Positions 6,925 to 19,639 are shown, counted from the first letter of the stretch. The stretch is 64,000 nt of DNA from Hemerocallis citrina (GCA_017893485.1 CM030362.1:178436166-178500165); one strand, 5' to 3'. A program made the numbers and translations. The notes: generated by a model from the letters alone, not told the origin.

Positions 6925-9900
6925 TGTAACCCCTGTTTTCATTAATACGTATTTTTTAAAAGTATTTTCCCGTATTTAATACTTGATTTTATTAAATTAA
7001 TCCGAAGTCCAATTGTTTAATTGTTATTTTAAGCCAAATTCTATATTTTGATTTTTATTATACTTCTAATCTGAGCCCAAAACTTAGAAGTCCAATCATT
7101 ATTACTGAGTTTATTATATTTAATTAAAGCCCAAACTTAAGCCCACCTCCTATTGGACTCTACCCTAAACCCAAACCCACAAATCCATACACTCACCCGT
7201 ATACAAATTTGTTCACTTTTCTCCACTCTTCCCACGTCCCCGTAACCACATCCCCACTTTCTCTAACTACCCACTACTTTAATTATTATTTTATTAACCC
7301 CTACCGTTACTCTCTCTCTCCGTTTACTATCTCCCTCCGTCTCTGTTGTCTTTTCCCAACAGAAACGAAAACCCACAACCCCACTTCGCCTCCCTCTTGC
7401 TCCATTCTCGATGTCCCGAGCCTCCTCGTCGCCCCGCCTTCGCCTCAAGCCTCGTCGCCGAACCCCATCAACGTCTCAGTCGACGTCGCCCCTCGCCTAC
7501 ACCCATCGAGCTTCCGCCCACCGTCGAAGCTCTGCCGAAGACCAACTCTGAGGTACCCATCGTCGAGCCGTTGTGAGATCCCGGCGTTGCCATTGCCCCC
7601 ATCTCCGCTCGACTGTGCCAGCCCGGTCTGCGTGCGCTCTTCATCGACCATCGACAGCACAGCCCCAGCATCGTCTTCAACCTCGAGTTTCCCTCCGCTG
7701 CACACCCTCGTCGACCGCCATGGCCGAAGAACGCCATTCATAGCTGCCTTCCCGCTCGAGTGTCACCTCGCAGCCTCCAACACATCCCCTCGACCACCTC
7801 TACACCTCCATCGTCGCCAACATCACCGTAGCATCCCCGTTCTCCTCCTCCCCTGTTCGAACCCAAGAATAGAGCAACGCTTCTCCGCTCGTCGCTGCGT
7901 CGCCCTTCGACGTCGCGCCGCTCGTCGCACCCAGTCGTCGTCCTCCTCGTCATTGTCGAAGCCATCGCCGTGCGTCGCCGTCACACCTTCTCTCTCTCAC
8001 ACTCTGTTTCGAAGAAGAGAACGAAGAAGAAGAAAGGAGTTGGGTGGGAATCGATCGCAGCCCTTGGATTTCTTCAAGATCCGCGCGATCGAGATCGTTG
8101 TTCCGTGTTGTGCCCACAGTGAATCCCGCTCGCTGTTCCGCTGTTTGGCCAGATCCGTTGTGCAGAAGGGATCTGATTGGCGCAATTCGCTGTCCCGTGT
8201 TTTGGCGTAGCGAATCCCTGTTCGCTGCTTGCTGTTTTGGGCTAATCCGGCGTGGGAAAAATTCACTCTTCTATTGGATCTTCGCACGTGCTTTTGGAGG
8301 ACTTCTTCCGGGATTTTTCTACCTAAATTTCTACAACGAGTGGATCTAGTCATCGTCAAACTAAGGCAAGTATCCTTGTACAATTTTATTTTTCTAGTAC
8401 AAACACCCTTGAAAATACTACAAATAGTTAGATTGTGACTCCTCCTTGAATATCATTGTAGATCAATATTGAACCTCCAAATTGACAATTCTAAGAGTCA
8501 CAAAATTTCCTTGCATTTAATTTATAATTATTGGACTCTTTTACCCTTGAACACATGAACACATAGACATATGAATTAAGGAGCCCTAAATTTGTAGATA
8601 CATGTCACATTCAGTTTTTGACGAACTTGCAACCCTATAACTTGAAAAATATTTATTATTTGCTGTTTGACCTCCATTATCATGTATTGATGCCACATAA
8701 TGACTTAGACGCCAAATGACATTTTCCCATGTAACCTACGCTAGTAAATTATTTCTACGAGTTGCTGTCCTGAATTTCCTTTCGCTGTTTCGACCCCCTT
8801 ATCATTTGAATCTGGGCCCGAGCCTTGAATAGAAATTGTAGATCTGGATGTGCAGATATCGATAGCTTCCAAAAGTTTTGAATTCGGAGTTACGGTCTAG
8901 GAGTTATGGCAGTTTTAATGCAGTTGTGTCGGTAGACGCAGATTTGCAAAACTACTGCACACATTTACCTTGTGAAATAATTTTAGCTATGTAAACAGCA
9001 AGCATGTGACTTGAAATTTTATATGTAGTTGCTGGACACCCGATAGGACATTCCCAATTTTCCTTAGAATTAACTTACATTATTTCAACACTATTCATAT
9101 GCATAAATACAAATACACAAATTCTGCCTGAATATTTTAGCTGGATAATTTATTCATGTCGACCATCGATTATGCCATATAATTACCCTAAGCTCATCCC
9201 ATGCACATGACCCTGATTTCTTGACTTGTTTCGCACACATGTATGCTTTCTTGATAAAATAATAAATGTAACAAGCCGGGGTTTAAGGGAAAGACCATAG
9301 TAGTGAACAATATAGGTAAGTGTACTCAGAAGGGGGCCCGTGTTTCCCAGTACTCGGTTCATGAACCTGTTGCACTTGATGTATTCATGGAGCCAGTTAC
9401 TTGGCTCATGAACCTGTTGTATTCATGGACCCATTGTGTGGTCCTTGAACCTGTTAGTATTCACGAACTCATTTCGTAAACCTGTTATTTAATTTCGTAT
9501 TCATGAACCGTGCCTGCCTGATATCTGATACTTGATACCTGAAACCTGAGTACGCCGCCCTATAGACTCCATTACTAGGCCTAAGCGAAATTGTTTTGAC
9601 TGTAGCAACCATGTAGTAAAAGGATGGATGCATGAAGTGCTACCTAGATAGTAATAACTACAAGACTTGAACATGAAACTTGAACATGACACCTGTTACT
9701 TGATACTTGATGATATGATACATGAAACATGATACATGAGACTTGAAACCTGAAACTTGAACTTGATACGTGTTACTTGATACTTGACAACTTGTTACTT
9801 GAGACTTGACAATTTGATACTTGACACTAGACTTGACACTTGTTACATGACACTAGACTTGAAACTTATTACCTAACACTTGTACTTGATACCTGTCACT

Positions 9901-10510
9901 TGAGGTCAGATACCCTATGTGTTCACTTGTCACTTGTTTTACCACTAGTATTTGTTATCCAGCCTGTTTACTTGAGTTATCCTTCTTGTTAGCTAGTTCT
10001 TGATTTTTCCATTACTTGTTGTATCCCTATTACATTCTTGATTCCAGTTCCTGTTCCCTATACTTGTACTTACTTTCACTATTTGTGGCCCTAGCTTGCA
10101 CTAAGGGCATATTCTCTTGTTTTTCTCTGTTTTTCCTTTTTATACTTATTAAGCAGACCTTGGAGACGAGCCACCTGCTGGAATTGGCGAGCAGACATTT
10201 CAGGTTTTGCTTGGAGTAAAGACTTGTTTAAATAATTGCTTTCCTTAAAGTATTTATTTCTTCTGCTGTATAAGACTTGTTTCCGAGTTTACACTTGATC
10301 CAGACATGGAAACTATTTGAATATTATCATTTGTTTAAATTGTTTTCTGTTGCTTAATAAATTATTCATGCATGCTTGGTTATATATAAATCTGGTTATA
10401 TTCTTGTTATGATGCTGAGTCGATCCGACAGCTTATGAATGATGTAAAAATCATTCGCTGGGCCTCGTCACGCGCTCGTATTCCATATTTTTGGGAAGTG
10501 GGGCGTGACA
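6925..10510 (+). mobile_element. Solo LTR (3,586 bp) of a giant-LTR Ty3-type family, nested in A1 gag
   Basis: It begins TGTAACCCCTG, ends GGGGCGTGACA, and is flanked by a perfect CTCCT duplication (6920-6924 and 10511-10515). Removing it rejoins gag at the position that is uninterrupted in A2. The same LTR occurs inverted at 15438-18651 and as the 5' LTR of a larger element at 59167-62890, where a PBS follows directly, which proves that it is an LTR. It contains a CT/GC-rich tract (7200-8100) with a 333-codon open frame of low complexity, and a degenerate ACTTGATACCTG repeat field (9650-9950). No internal retroelement sequence is present, so it is a recombination remnant. Confidence 0.88.
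9500..9960 (+). repeat. Degenerate short tandem repeat, core ACTTGATACYTG
   Basis: Dozens of imperfect copies of CTTGATACCTG/CTTGACACTTG/TTACTTGATACTTGA lie in the 3' third of the solo LTR. Comparable fields lie at 16020-16170 (inverted) and 61690-62330 in the related LTRs. Confidence 0.75.
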
Positions 10511-10515
10511 CTCCT

Positions 10516-10960
10516 AGTAAGGAGTGACAAATAAATCAGGGCCGAGGAAGCTCTCAATCTACAATGCAAGAAAGAGTCACCTTCCGGGAACAAATGGAAA
10601 ATTACAAATGAGGAATAACCCAGGAAATTTAGAAAGATAATGCCGGTCAATGCCGTCCACCTCCAGCACCACGCTTTGACAAGTTCACTTCTCACAATGC
10701 AAGCGTATCAGCCATTCTCATGGAAGTAGAGAAGGATGGAAGAATATGCCCTTCGCCCAAGATGTCCACGCTAGCAAAGGAAGAGACAAAAAAAATGGTG
10801 TGCATTTCATAGAGACCATGGATACACCACTAACAATTGTCGAGTCCTCAAAGATGAACGTGAATGGCTGATTCGCCGGGGCTTTCTCTATGAAATTTTC
10901 CAACAAAATAACAACACCGAAACCCCTTTAGCACGGGAGGCTAATAAGCGTCGAGAGAGA
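10516..10960 (+). pseudogene. gag pseudogene of element A1, nucleocapsid part
   Basis: It resumes gag after the solo LTR. It carries the lineage's zinc-knuckle-like motif WCAFHRDHGYTTNNC at 10796-10840, followed by RVLKDE...LIRRGF, colinear with A2 (44303-44400) and B. In-frame stops (for example TAA after the NEE residues near 10617) and a frameshift break it. Confidence 0.75.
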
Positions 10961-11089
10961 CCCTCCGAATCACAACACCCAGAACACATGGTCATTCTTC
11001 ACTCTATTGATAGAGGTCAAATAGGGGGAGATTCCAACTCCTCACGCAAAGCATTTGTCAGGAAAGTCAACTCAGTATATAATATCTCG

Positions 11090-11529
11090 TCTGCTAAGAG
11101 AACCGGGGTCCTGATATCTTTCTTCGACAATGATTTATAAGGTGTCCGAATACCTCATTGCGACACATAAACCTTTGCATGGTGAATCATGAGGTACATC
11201 GCATCCTGGTGGACAACGAAAGCTGGGTAAACATTCTTTTCATGAACACTTTCAACAGCCTCAAGCTCTCCCAAGAATGGCTAAAGCCAGCCAGCTATAC
11301 ACTCCACGAATTCTCTGGTGTTCCCGTTCAAGTAGAAGGAATTGTCACACTCGTTGTAACAGCAGGAAAAGCCCCCACTATTCGAACGGAAGCACTGGAC
11401 TTCATGGTAGTCGACGTCAAAGCTGCATACAACGCAATATTCGGCCATCTCGACTTAGCAGCCTTCCATGCAGTTACTTTCACCTTCCACATGAAAATGA
11501 CGTTCCCAACAACAGCAGGCGTAGGCTAA
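11090..11529 (+). pseudogene. Retroviral-type aspartic protease remnant of element A1
   Basis: The open stretch 11158-11529 reads MVNHEVHRILVDNESWVNIL and later TEALDFMVVDVKAAYNAIF. The homologous A2 copy has DNGSSVNILF, the family active-site form; here Gly-Ser-Ser is replaced by Glu-Ser-Trp, so catalysis would be lost. It ends with a TAG at 11527. No RT follows. Confidence 0.75.
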
Positions 11530-12219
11530 GTTGTAGGGAGCCAACAGGCAGCACGAGCATGCTACACTGATACAATAGGGGCTCTGTTCTCTCCCTCGAT
11601 GCCAATAAAGATACCGCCAGAAAGCAGTCACAATAATTCTAAGACTGTAAACAAGCTTGAAGCCACTACCATAAATATCTTGCCGAGAACTTCCAAACTT
11701 GCCAAATCATCTCTCATCAGGTCCAAACTTGTTCTCATCAGAACACAGTGATAAACCTGAATCCCCGGCCCAAAGCCATTCCGCTCATTCAATGGAAAGA
11801 ACTAGTCATGCCTAAACACATTGGTGCATCTGAAGATCTCTCATTCTCTATGCAAAATAATGGGGGGCTTGCTCCAAAAAGGCAAGTCATGGTCTACCAA
11901 GTTGTTCGCCTAACAGCTCATCAACTTCAAGACCTCGGGGGCAAGGAGATATTAGTAAGGACTTGCAAAGTAGAATACCTCATGAACTTTAACAAGGGCG
12001 CTTAACGCCCGCCTCCTTTATGTATTTTTAGTATTTTCTAAATAAAGACTGCTTTTCCTATCGATCACTACATGTAATAAATGCCAGCCACTAGAGCAGC
12101 CGCTTAATTTAATATCAATTTTTACAAAGTTATTGTACTACTCTATGGATGCATACAATGAGTTAAACGTCAAATCTACTCCTGAAAGCGGCACGAAAAA
12201 CTGATTAAAAGCTCCTTAT
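11530..12219 (+). pseudogene. Degenerate post-protease tail of A1 polyprotein and spacer
   Basis: Open fragments such as 11748-12005 (NLNPRPKAIPLIQWKE, MPKHIGASEDLSFSMQNNGG) align with A2 at 45230-45490. Both copies end at GCTTAACRCCCGCCTCC and then become AT-rich. In autonomous relatives this segment leads into RT; here it stops. Confidence 0.55.
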
Positions 12220-12860
12220 AAAATGGGTTCCGAGTCCATACCCATGGCTCGAAGTTATTCTAGTAATTTGAAACAACAAGTTCAGAGTTCGCTTCATTAT
12301 TTGATCTACTTCTGCAATCCGTTAGCGCCTCGACAACAGGTTCGGAGTCTATACCCATGGCTCGATGTTACTTTAACAACTTGCGACAAAGCAATTCTTG
12401 AGTTCAGCTCGTCATTCGATCTGCTCTTGAAACTTGTTAATGGCTAGTTGAACTTCGGACATGCTTTGTCGCAAGTTGCTAAAGTAACATCGAGCCATGG
12501 GTATGGACTCCGAACCTGTCGTCGGGGTGTTAACAGATTGCAGAAGTAAATCAAAGTGCAACCTATTAATACTTAAATTAACAAGTTCGGAATCCATACT
12601 CATGGCTCGAAGTTACTTTAGTAACCTGCAACCAAGCACGTTCACAATTCAACTTGTCATTTGACATATTCCTGAAACTAGTTAAAATTCCTTAAAGACA
12701 AATTACATATCCAAAACTGTGAATTATAGTTACTCCAATACAACTTGCAAAAGCAACATTTGAAGTTCAACTCGCCACTCGATGTGACTCTCACAATTTG
12801 TTGGAGGACCCATACAGCAAGTTTGGAAAGTAGCTCTCCCTCAGAGTTGCTCCTACAACT
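12220..12860 (+). repeat. Spacer repeats with hairpin motifs (A1)
   Basis: Reiterated blocks contain GTTCGGAGTCYATACCCATG, GCTCGATGTTACTTTA and CAACTTGCGACAAAGC. One block (about 12327-12395) is present in inverted orientation at about 12459-12530. The corresponding A2 region is 45770-46330. Confidence 0.7.
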
Positions 12861-15437
12861 TGTAATACCCTGAATTTTATGAATGTGAAATTGTAGATTT
12901 TACATGTTTTGTATGTGCAGAATTTTATATAAATATTCTCTTATGAAATAATTTTCTATAACATGAACAAATAATTATTTTCTCTCTTTTCTTCTCTTAT
13001 TTATTTAAGCCCATTTTTTTAAGGAGCCTAAATTTGTTTTTCTAAACTAAGCCCAACTTAATAAATTAAGTATTTTTTTTTCTAAAAGCCCATTATTTTA
13101 AAAACCCATGAATTAACTACTTTTTAGTTAACTTGTCATGTAGACACATATTTTGTAGACAATTAATTAATTCTTAATGTACAACTTTAATTAGGGGGAC
13201 ACTAGTTGGGACACGTGTTTGCACGTGTGTGTGCTATGCACCCTCTCTTTTTTTTGGCCGGATTGTAGGAGAGAGAGAGTGGGGGTGTGGACTAGTGGAG
13301 AGGTGGGTTTTGTGTCATGGGTGGTTGCTACAACTTCCCATCTTATTCTAGCCATTCATCTGCAACCATCTAGTGTAATCCAAGCCCTCCATTCTATCCT
13401 AAAACTATAAATACCCCCTCCCTTCATGCATACAACACTAAGAAAAATAATTGAAAGAAAGAAACTATAGGAGAGTAAAAGATTGAGAGAGAGTAAAAGA
13501 TTGAGTGCATTGGTGTGTGTGTGTGTTATCTATTGTGGAGGTTGGCTACTTCAACCCATGACAAGAGAGAGGACTCGGGTTTCACCAAGTGTACGGAGGA
13601 GGAACATTGTGGTGGCTCATTCTAGGAGGAGAAGGACCAATCGTGTTCAAGGAGATCGTAGGAGCTTAGTAGTATTTTCTTCAAATAGGTGGGTAGTTAT
13701 CTATACTTATAATATTAGATATCATGCTAGGAAATTTGTGATATTTATGCATGCTAACAGAACTAATAAGATAATCACTTGTAGACTCTAAAAAGGACTT
13801 GCTATACGAATGAGTAAATGCTTGATGAATTGTGTGCTATTGGTTATAATTCGTGTTTAATGTAATTAAAATTCATTTATTGCCATGAAGTTGTAGAATT
13901 GGAACCATGTAATTGTAGAAAAAGGTTCATGTGTTGATTAGTGAATGAATTATTAAATTTTTGCGCTTATGGAACCATTGTATGATTTTTGCTCGAAAAT
14001 ACAACTTGGATTAAAAGCATTTTTAATAAAGAGGGAAAAATAGGAATTTACGCTTTTTAATAAAATCTTAGTGCAAGAAATTTGAGTAGAGAATTCGTTA
14101 AAGTGATTTCTTTGCAATGTGTAAACATAGAATATAAATTAGAGTGAAAATACTTGTTTTAATGTCAAAAAAATTATTTTAAAAACATTGATTTGTTAAA
14201 TGTATGTAAATCTAGTATTCTGGAAATTTTTAGAAATTTTGTAAAAGAAGAAACTAAGTTACGATCGTTTGAAAAATTGATTATTTCAAATAAACAGAGA
14301 CTCGACTTAAACCTATTTTGAACCAATCCTATATCAGTTAATTCCTGTAGGCATACTGGTTATAGGGGGGCTTTAGTTGTGTTACTGTAGCAACCTATGA
14401 TTGAGTGGGTGTGGGTTCGAGTCTTGGCAAGGGGCTTTTATTCGAAAATTTGATTTTTCTCCAAATACCGAGAATCAAACTCAAACCCCTTACACTTCCC
14501 CTTTGTGACAGTTGGGCAACTTGTCCCTTTTAGCTAGTGCGTGGCTTCGGGTCTTGGTGACTGTGCACTGTGTGTGTGTGTGTGTGTGTTGTGCGGTTCG
14601 AATCTGGCTGTGGCCAAAATATTTTTGGGAAGAAATATTTCAATTTTTTTTTACTTTGACTAATGTGAATCTTACAAAAAAAAATAATATAAAAATGAAT
14701 ATGGAGAAAATATTAGAAAATCCTTGAGTTTATAAACTTCAAAAAAATATTATTTTGGAATTATGGACCTTTAAAAAGAGAAATAATTTTTTTTTTTAAG
14801 AGTGAAGAGTTCACTTTAGTTTTGATCTTTTGAGATTTTAAAATATAGAAAATGAAAATTTTGAGTATGGAAATAATTGCAAAGAGATGAATTGAGACTT
14901 TTGTTAAGTAGAATCAAATAAGAATTTTTGAAATATGCAAATTGTGCATAGAAATGTATTGAAAAGAGAATGTGATGAAACGTGGAATTTTGTGAACACG
15001 TTTCAATAAATGTGGAAAGAGGACTTATACTAGAACTTGGTTAAAACTCTACATCGGCAAGCATGAAAAATACTTAAAAAGAGAATTTATGAATTTTTGT
15101 TGACCAAGTTTGGGTCGTTGATAATGAATGTTGTTGAAAGGACCGATGTAGGAGTAATGCTAGATTCTAGAATAGTGATCTCAGATTATACATAAGGATG
15201 AGATACAAAGTGAAGAGATGATGAACGTAAGAGACAAACATGAGTATGAGGGCCATTGGATTGGCGGCGTGAGAGTATTCACAGGATGTTCCATAATGCG
15301 TCATGATTAGGGCGTAGATACTACTCCAGAGTACCGTCCCGGTGGCGACGCTTATGAGGCAATCGAATGACTCCGGGTGGTGTCACGTTTATGGTAGGAG
15401 GTGAATTACCACAGGATGCCTGCATGATGAGTCATGT

Positions 15438-18400
15438 TGTCACGCCCCGCTTCCCAAAAATATGGAATACGAGCACGTGACGAAGCCCAGCGAATGATTT
15501 TTACATCATCCATAAGCTGTAGGATCGACTCAGCATCATAACAAGAATATAACCAGATTTATATATATCCAAGCATGCATGAATAACTTATTAAGCAACA
15601 GAAAACAATTTAAACAAATAATAATATTCAAATAGTTCTCATGTCTGGATCAAGTGTAAACTCGGGAACAAGTCTTATACAGCAGAAGAAATAAATACCT
15701 TAAGAAAAGCAACAGGTCCTTGCTCCAAGCAAAACCTGAAATGTCTGCTCGCCAATTCCAGCAGATAACTTGTCTCCCAAGTCTGCTTAATAAATATAAA
15801 CAGGAAAACGAAGGGGAAACAAGAGAAAATGCCCTTAGTGCAAGCTAGGGCCACAAATAGTAAAAGCAAGTACAAGAAAGGGGAAAACAAGAATTGGAAT
15901 CAAGAATAAGCAAGGTTATAAGAAGTAGTGGCAAATTCAAAGACTAGCTAGCAAGAGAGAACATCATAATGACTAGATTGGATAACAACTGCTAGTGGTG
16001 AATCACATGTCAGGTATACTTATAGGGGTAATTAATATCAAGCGACAACCTCAAGCCTAGTGTCATATGTTATTTCAAATGTTAGGTCTCATATGTCAAG
16101 TTGGCAAGTATCAAGTTCCAGGCTTCAAGTCTCAGGTATCATGTTTCATGTATCATATCATCAGGTATCAAGTGACAGGTGTCAAGTTCAAGTCTTGTAA
16201 TTATTACTATCTAGGTAGCACGACATGCATCCATTATACTACATGGTTGCTACAGTCAAATCAATTGCGCTTAGACCTAGTGATGGAGTCTATAGGGCGG
16301 TGTACTCAGGCATCAAACTAGCAGGTGATCAACCATGGGCTCTAGAGGTGGCCCCCGTAGGCTCTAGAGGTGGCCCCCATCATCCATGACGTGGCACTTA
16401 GTTCTACGTGGCACTTAGTTCCATATGATCTCAAACATACATCATGTAGTCATATAATGGGCTCTAGAGGTGGCCCCCGTAGGCTCTAGAGGTGGCCCCC
16501 GTCACCATGACGTGGCACTTAGTTCCATTTAACATACAACTTTGGAAAACACGGGCCCCCTTCCGAGTACACTTACCTATATTGTCCACTCTATAGTCTT
16601 TCCCATAATCCCGGCTTGTCACATTTGTTCAGGCAGCTTTTGTGTTCTTGTATTTATACATGTGAAACAGGGTTGAAATAATCTAATTTAATTCTAAGAA
16701 AAATTGGAGATGTCCTATAGGGTGTCCAGCAACTACATATAAAATTTGGGGTCAAACACTCGCTGTTTGCACCGCGAAAATAATTTGTAAAGAAAATATA
16801 TACAGCAGTTTTTACAGAACTGCGCCTACTGACACAGCTGCAGTATAACAGCCATATCTCCTAGACTGTAACTCCAAATTCAATCATTCTGGAGTCTATC
16901 GACATCTACACATCCTGATCTACGTTTTGTATTCAGGCCTCGGGCCCAAATTCCAAAGATAAGAGGGTCGAAACCGCAAAAGGAAATCCAGACAGCAACA
17001 TAGGGAAATAATTCACTAATGTAGATTTCATAGAATTATGTAATTTGGTGTCTAAAATCATTATGTGGCACAAATACATGGTAATGGGAATCAAACAGCG
17101 AATAATAATATTTTCCAAGTTATAATAATCACAAATTGCCAAAACACTAAATTTATATGCGTCTACAATTTCTAGGGGTCCTTAATTCATATGTCTATGT
17201 GATTCGCAAGTTCAAGGAGATAAAGGAGTCCAATTGAATTATTATTTAATGCGAGGAAGTTTTGTGACTCTTAGACTGGTGAGTTTGAAGGTTCAAATTG
17301 TTTTACTATGATATTCAAAGAGAGTCACAAACTAACTACATGTGGTATTTCAAGGAGACTTGTACTAGGACAATAAGATGTACAAGGTTACTTGCCTTAA
17401 TTGATGACGCTTAGATTCACTTGCTGAAGAAAGTTGGATCGAAAAACCCCGGAAGGAGTCCCCCAAAAGCACGTGTGAAGCACGTGAGAAGATCGACCGC
17501 AGATCGAGTTTTCCCTCGCACCAGATCGCTCCAAAACAGCGAACAGAACTTCTGGATTCGCTGCGCCAAAACAGCAGAACACCGAAACCCACCAATCGGA
17601 TCGCTCCAATGCAGCGGATCCGCCAGAACACGGAACAGCGGTGACGGATTTGCTGTGGGTGAAACAGGGTACGGCGATCAGATCGCACGGATCTTGAAGA
17701 GATCCAAGGGCCGAGATTGGATCCCGCCAATCCCGCTCTTCTCCTTCGTTTTCTTCTTCGTCGAACAGGGCGCGAGAGAGAGGGGACGCGACGCCGGCGA
17801 TGGCTTCGATGTGGCGACGCGGCGGCGTGACTGCGACAGCCACGGAGGGCGGCGACGACTGTGGCGGCGCGACGTCGAGGGCGACGCAGCGACGGCAGAG
17901 CGGCTACTCTGTTCTTGGGTTCGAACAGGGGAGAAGTTTGGGGAAGAGGGTTCAGGGTGTTGGCGATGGACGGAGGTCGAAGAGGATGAGAGGGTGAGGG
18001 CGATGCGATGAGGAGACGGCGAGGCGATGGTAAGGGAGACGGTGATCGGATGGAGAGACGAGGGTGATTGGTTAAAGGTGTCGAGGTGGGATCCGGAGTT
18101 GGTAATGGCGATGGGTAATGGATGGGGACGATGGCGGTGGTGGTGGTGTGGTGAGGTTGACGAGGAGCGGGGGATCGAAGGTGATGAGGGGATGAGTCGG
18201 AGTTGCGAAGGCGATGGGAGATGGGGATTGGAAGTGGGTTGATGGCGTGCGAAAATGGAGGAGAAGGAAACGGGATGAAGGAGATGGTTAGCGGCTGTGG
18301 GATTTGGGTTAAAACAGTATTAAGGTTTGATTAGGGTTAGGGTAGGGTTTAAATAGTAGGGTTTGCGGGTTTGCGGGTCCGATTCAAAAAGAGCCCAACA

Positions 18401-18651
18401 GGAGAAGTGATTAAAATGCACTAGAATGGGGATTAAAGAGATGAAAAAAAATGAGGATTAGTCCATTTTTCATGAAGAATGATACAAATGGCACACAATT
18501 GAATTTGATAAAAAGGACCCAAAATTTAAATTGAGACAAAAATAATGATTTTATTCAAACTGAAATAAAATACAAGATCTCAAATAGATGAAAGAGTACA
18601 ATTGAGCAAAATACAGTATAAAAGTACAAGTACGGGGAAACAGGAGTTACA
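15438..18651 (-). mobile_element. Minus-strand solo LTR (3,214 bp) nested in another solo LTR
   Basis: Plus-strand ends are TGTCACGCCCCG and CAGGAGTTACA, the reverse complements of the ends of the LTR at 6925-10510. A perfect CATGT duplication flanks it (15433-15437 and 18652-18656). It contains the conserved block of this LTR family at about 16190-16305 and a private tandem repeat at 16333-16520. The GC-rich tract at 17400-18250 corresponds to 7350-8150 of the plus-strand copy. Confidence 0.87.
16333..16520 (+). repeat. Short tandem repeat GCTCTAGAGGTGGCCCCC
   Basis: Four copies of GCTCTAGAGGTGGCCCCC alternate with copies of GACGTGGCACTTAGTTC. They are absent from the same position in the LTR at 6925-10510. 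Confidence 0.8.
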
Positions 18652-19295
18652 CATGTGTCAGTGCGTTGGATTTCTCTCCAGGGCGCCTAGACGTGAGTTC
18701 GTAGTTCATAGAATGCTTAAGATACTTATCGTAGTTATAGTAGTAGATTAAGTCATGGCGAGGGATTGAACCCTACAAGATGAAGAACAAATAAGGGCTT
18801 GCCCTTGGACCTATGTAGTATGGGCTGCATAGACTCTGAACAAGTGCGCATTAGTGTCATATAATGTAAACAACTGCATTAAGGACTAAGTGCACATCAC
18901 AACACGACATCAATAGGATAGTCCCTTGTAGTTTTTCTTGTGATCAAGTTTGTGGTTGTTTAAGTATGGAAAATCGTTATACTGTTTCTGGCATAGAGAG
19001 GATGACCGTGTATAATATTTTGTCAGTGAATGAACTGACGCGCCCACAGTTTCATATGCAGGAAAAAGGGGTTGACAAATTGAAGTATACATGCTACTCA
19101 AAGATTGATTTAAATGTTGTATAATTGTTCCATGTAATTACTGTAAATTGCTTCTGCTGTATGAATGTAAATGTATAATGTAACTCTGATGTAAGAAATG
19201 TTTTAATTTCCTTGTAAAATTGTACGAAAGAAGTGTAAAGATCCTGTGGAACTTTGAATTCAGTCGTATTTTGGAATTCAGGGTGTTACACAACT

Positions 19296-19639
19296 AGCCG
19301 AGTAAAAGACGGATGAGTTCTAAACTCCGTCAAACATTTTGCATACCATTAATGATTAGTTAGCTATACACAAGAAATTTGAGGCATTGTTCTTTAGCTA
19401 CAAAGAACTCAGTCGACAGCTCATCAATCTCAACAACAAGTCTCATTACAAAGAATTACAATGAGTCTACGTTTCATGCCTAAGAGTCGCTACAAAAGTC
19501 TTACAAACACAGTACAACAAACAATCATGCAATTCGTTCTTCTAGCTACACACTAGTAGGACGCTCCGCCTAAGAGACACAAATCTCTTCACAGGCATCC
19601 AGCCAACAAACAACTCGTTAGCTCCAAACAATGAGTTCA
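19296..19639 (+). other. A1 internal spacer
   Basis: Non-coding internal sequence (AACTAGCCGAGTAAAAGACGGATGAG...), homologous to about 46340-46700 in A2. No gene is seen. Confidence 0.6.

Larger units (their letters stand above)
12861..19290 (+). mobile_element. Solo LTR (about 3.2 kb plus a nested insertion) in A1
   Basis: It begins TGTAATACCCTGAATT, ends AATTCAGGGTGTTACA (mutually inverted ends), and is flanked by a perfect CAACT duplication (12856-12860 and 19291-19295). A2 is uninterrupted here (about 46320-46350). A TATA box (CTATAAATACCCC near 13404) precedes a leader. After subtraction of the nested minus-strand LTR at 15438-18651 its own length is about 3.21 kb. No PBS, PPT or coding domain is found, so a solo LTR is favoured over a truncated element. 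Confidence 0.8.

Noticed and set aside
7209..8210. 333-codon plus-strand frame as a host gene
   Set aside because: It lies wholly inside a solo LTR with a confirmed target duplication and has no domain. Kept only as an observation.
6925..10510. Complete autonomous retrotransposon
   Set aside because: Only LTR sequence lies between the target duplications. No PBS, gag or pol is present, so it is a solo LTR.
17421..18011. 196-codon frame as a gene
   Set aside because: It is antisense to the GC-rich leader of a minus-strand solo LTR and reflects base composition.
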